A DNA stretch of 6,732 bases from the NCBI GenBank assembly GCA_003161835.1, contig PMNO01000579.1, positions 1-6,732 on the forward strand, read 5' to 3'. Position 1 is the first letter of the stretch, and each line of letters starts with the position of its first letter. A program made the translations under genes and the position numbers. This document shows, one piece after another, positions 5,738 to 6,732 of the stretch. This DNA is from Myxococcales bacterium (lineage in GTDB: Bacteria; Myxococcota_A; Polyangia; Fen-1088). The notes beneath the pieces were generated by a model. That model saw nothing but the letters and a program-made list of their open reading frames with translations. It did no database searches and was not told the DNA's origin.

Positions 5738-6169
5738 TTGGACCCTGCCCCCCCGCGAACGTGCTCCTGTCAGTCGCGCGCCATCTGGGCCCGCATCGAC
5801 GACGATTCCGTGATGCAGTGGCCCGTGGTCGAGCTGGCGGAATGGGAAGAACTGCGGCGTTGCCCGGTGTGCGACCGGGTGTGGCTAGCCATCTGGCCGG
5901 AAGATATTGCCGGGGGAATGGTCTTCTGCCGGCCAAAACCGGACGACGCACGCCGACTGCGAGACGTGGATCGCGCAGCCACCATGCGCGGCTACTGCCT
6001 GGCCCGGCTCGAAGAGCATTTCGGCCCTCTGGACGAGCGCAAGGCAAGCTGCCGCAAGGTCGCCTGTGATCGGAAGCGGATCGGTCCGACCAACTACTGC
6101 GTCGAACACCTGATAGCCGAGCGCTTTGGCCGCCATCTGGCCAAGCTCGATCCGGCGCCCCAGCCCTGA
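5738..6169 (+). CDS. Cysteine-rich, probably zinc-binding small protein of unknown function
   Basis: A 143-residue soluble protein starting at TTG 5738, supported by the ribosome site at 5724-5728. I do not recognise a named family. Cysteines are arranged in pairs: C9-x-C11 near the start and C42-x2-C45 (RCPVCDRVWLAIW) could form a four-cysteine zinc site, and C105-x4-C110-x10-C121-x2-H124 (ASCRKVACDRK ... NYCVEHL) could form a CCCH site. Two further cysteines are C64 and C87. The N-terminal CxC is kept only with the TTG start, which supports that choice. No catalytic motif, signal peptide or membrane segment is visible. The pattern resembles small conserved zinc-ribbon proteins of myxobacteria and planctomycetes that I have only a general memory of. 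The gene is divergent from tyrS and ends 4 nt before the terminator tract of the convergent rRNA operon. Codon use is GC-rich like its neighbours, so it looks resident and real. Confidence 0.72.
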   Translation: MDPAPPRTCSCQSRAIWARIDDDSVMQWPVVELAEWEELRRCPVCDRVWLAIWPEDIAGGMVFCRPKPDDARRLRDVDRAATMRGYCLARLEEHFGPLDERKASCRKVACDRKRIGPTNYCVEHLIAERFGRHLAKLDPAPQP

Positions 6170-6173
6170 CCGG

Positions 6174-6215
6174 AAAAAAGAAAGGCCCGGATCCGTATGA
6201 GGGATCCGGGCCTTT
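6174..6215 (-). terminator. Intrinsic terminator of the rRNA operon
   Basis: A perfect 14-bp inverted repeat has arms at 6181-6194 (AAAGGCCCGGATCC) and 6202-6215, with a 7-nt loop. On the minus strand it is followed by C and then six T residues (6179-6174). It begins 6 nt after the 5S 3' end, exactly where an rrn terminator is expected. On the plus strand the hairpin is followed only by a short TTT, here part of the stem, so it would end the convergent cysteine-rich gene's transcript weakly at best. Confidence 0.9.
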
Positions 6216-6221
6216 GAAAAG

Positions 6222-6340
6222 TTCCCGGCGGCGACCTACTCTCCCACAGGGTTTCCCCTGCAGTACCATCGGCCCTGGAGGTCTTAACTTCCGAGTTCGA
6301 GATGGGATCGGGTGTGACCCCTCCGGTGTGACCGCCGAAA
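6222..6340 (-). rRNA. rrf: 5S ribosomal RNA
   Basis: Read on the minus strand, the sequence starts near TTTCGGCGGTCACACC and ends near GGTCGCCGCCGGGAA. The two ends pair to form helix I (CGGCGG with CCGCCG, flanked by G-U/A-U pairs). Inside are the conserved 5S landmarks: CCGATCCCATCTCGAACTCG, GAAGTTAAG, CCGATGGTACTGC and GGGAGAGTAGGTCG. The length of about 119 nt is normal. It is complete and forms the last gene of an rRNA operon transcribed right to left. The ends are set by helix pairing and could be off by a few bases. Confidence 0.96.
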
Positions 6341-6420
6341 TCATTGTGTTCAGAACCCTGAAAGGATTCCGAACCTCCCGCGATGAGCTCGGGCCGGCCA
6401 AGCCGTCCCTCCCTCGACGC

Positions 6421-6475
6421 GATCCATTCGGAACACCAAGGTCCAGATGGACCTTGCCGGTGTTCGCCCCGGATC
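6421..6475 (-). other. Long interrupted stem-loop in the rRNA spacer
   Basis: Nested inverted arms are GATCC (6421-6425) with GGATC (6471-6475), GAACACC (6431-6437) with GGTGTTC (6459-6465), and AAGGTCC (6438-6444) with GGACCTT (6449-6455), around the 4-nt loop AGAT. A 3-nt bulge (6456-6458) and a 5/5 internal loop interrupt it. The 14 inner pairs are nearly continuous. Folding in the pre-rRNA is likely; a ribonuclease III type cleavage site is a reasonable guess. Confidence 0.6.
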
Positions 6476-6537
6476 ACGGGCGACCGTGGTCGCCTCGCGA
6501 GAAAAATTTTTGTCTTGAGTGCCGCAATCAAGCGGCT

Positions 6538-6549
6538 CGTTCAAAGAAC
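6538..6549 (-). promoter_or_regulatory. boxA-like antitermination element
   Basis: Minus-strand AGTTCTTTGAAC matches the bacterial rrn boxA consensus TGYTCTTTRANA at 10 of 12 positions, including the whole TTCTTTGA core. boxA binds the NusB/S10 antitermination complex in nascent rRNA. It lies about 50 nt downstream of the 23S 3' end. boxA is usually described in the leader and the 16S-23S spacer, so a copy here is less typical. The core is also partly palindromic (GTTC-TTT-GAAC), so chance or a hairpin role cannot be excluded. Confidence 0.45.
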
Positions 6550-6600
6550 TTCAGCCTCAACCTAATAGACGGTGAATCGTTTCTGAAAGAAAAGTAATGG

Positions 6601-6732
6601 TGGTCAAGCCGCACGACCGATTAGTACCGGTTAGCTCCGCACCTTACGGCACTTCCACACCCGGCCTATCAACCTCGTCGTCTACAAGGGGTCTTTAGGA
6701 GCCTTGCGGCTCGGGATTCATAATCTGGAGGT
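6601..6732 (-). rRNA. rrl: 23S ribosomal RNA, 3' end only (runs off right edge)
   Basis: On the minus strand the last roughly 130 nt of 23S rRNA are present. Universal 3'-domain landmarks include GACGAGGTTGATAGGCCGGG, GTGTGGAAG and GAGCTAACCGGTACTAAT, ending with GGCTTGACCA. In other bacteria this last segment pairs with the 5' end of 23S, so the 3' terminus is placed near 6601, uncertain by a few bases. The sarcin-ricin loop and the rest of the molecule lie outside the window. It is followed by the spacer and the 5S gene in the usual 23S-5S order. Confidence 0.95.

Larger units (their letters stand above)
6341..6600 (-). other. 23S-5S spacer with hairpins and a boxA-like site, no tRNA
   Basis: A 260-nt transcribed spacer. 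I see no tRNA and no credible protein gene in it. It holds, in order of transcription, a boxA-like site (6538-6549), a small 5-bp stem (GCCGC 6521-6525 with GCGGC 6532-6536), an AT-only AAAAATTTTT tract (6502-6511), a 7-bp near-palindromic hairpin (GGCGACC 6479-6485 with GGTCGCC 6488-6494), a long interrupted stem (6421-6475) and a GC-rich stretch before the 5S. These look like processing and antitermination signals of a pre-rRNA, which is an inference. Confidence 0.7.

Noticed and set aside
5199..5813. 204-codon plus-strand open frame opposite the tyrS 5' region
   Set aside because: Antisense to the catalytic part of tyrS and then crossing its promoter region; no recognisable protein features.
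5664..6401. 245-codon minus-strand open frame
   Set aside because: It runs through the 5S rRNA and the terminator hairpin and is antisense to the cysteine-rich gene.
6214..6597. 127-codon plus-strand open frame over the 5S and spacer
   Set aside because: It is read across antisense 5S rRNA and spacer; no coding character.
6341..6600. A tRNA gene in the 23S-5S spacer
   Set aside because: I found no T-loop GTTCGANTC block with a matching acceptor stem and anticodon arm; the inverted repeats present do not make a cloverleaf.

Overview
This is a GC-rich window with dense, closely spaced genes and the 3' end of a ribosomal RNA operon on the minus strand. The 23S/5S sequences, the HNH gene and the MinD-like/helix-turn-helix fusion together resemble a myxobacterium or another former deltaproteobacterium. 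That placement is an inference from family resemblance; no search was run.

Layout, left to right. (1) Positions 1-108, minus strand: the N-terminal 36 codons of a probable membrane sensor protein run off the left edge. (2) Positions 109-219 form a divergent promoter region. (3) 220-840, plus: a small HNH endonuclease. (4) 851-2863, plus: a 670-residue multidomain protein starting 10 nt after the HNH stop. It has a disordered N-terminus, a MinD/FlhG-like P-loop ATPase, a degenerate J-like domain and a RodZ-type HTH. (5) 3001-4368, plus: a membrane-associated type II NADH:quinone oxidoreductase. (6) 4389-5621, minus: tyrosyl-tRNA synthetase, convergent with (5) across only 20 nt. (7) 5738-6169, plus: a cysteine-rich, probably zinc-binding small protein of unknown function, divergent from tyrS. 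(8) 6174-6732, minus: the end of an rRNA operon, read right to left as 23S 3' end, a structured 260-nt spacer with a boxA-like element, 5S rRNA and a strong intrinsic terminator.

Most of the content is housekeeping: respiration, tRNA charging and rRNA. The HNH gene and the ATPase/HTH gene probably share a transcript. The most unusual item is the ATPase-J-HTH fusion, in which the signature lysine of the deviant Walker A motif is arginine and the J-like domain lacks HPD. A second pattern is that several genes have a TAnnnT -10-like hexamer only 8-14 nt before a possible start codon and no convincing Shine-Dalgarno sequence, which suggests leaderless or very short-leader mRNAs. I saw no CRISPR array, insertion sequence, prophage or tRNA gene.
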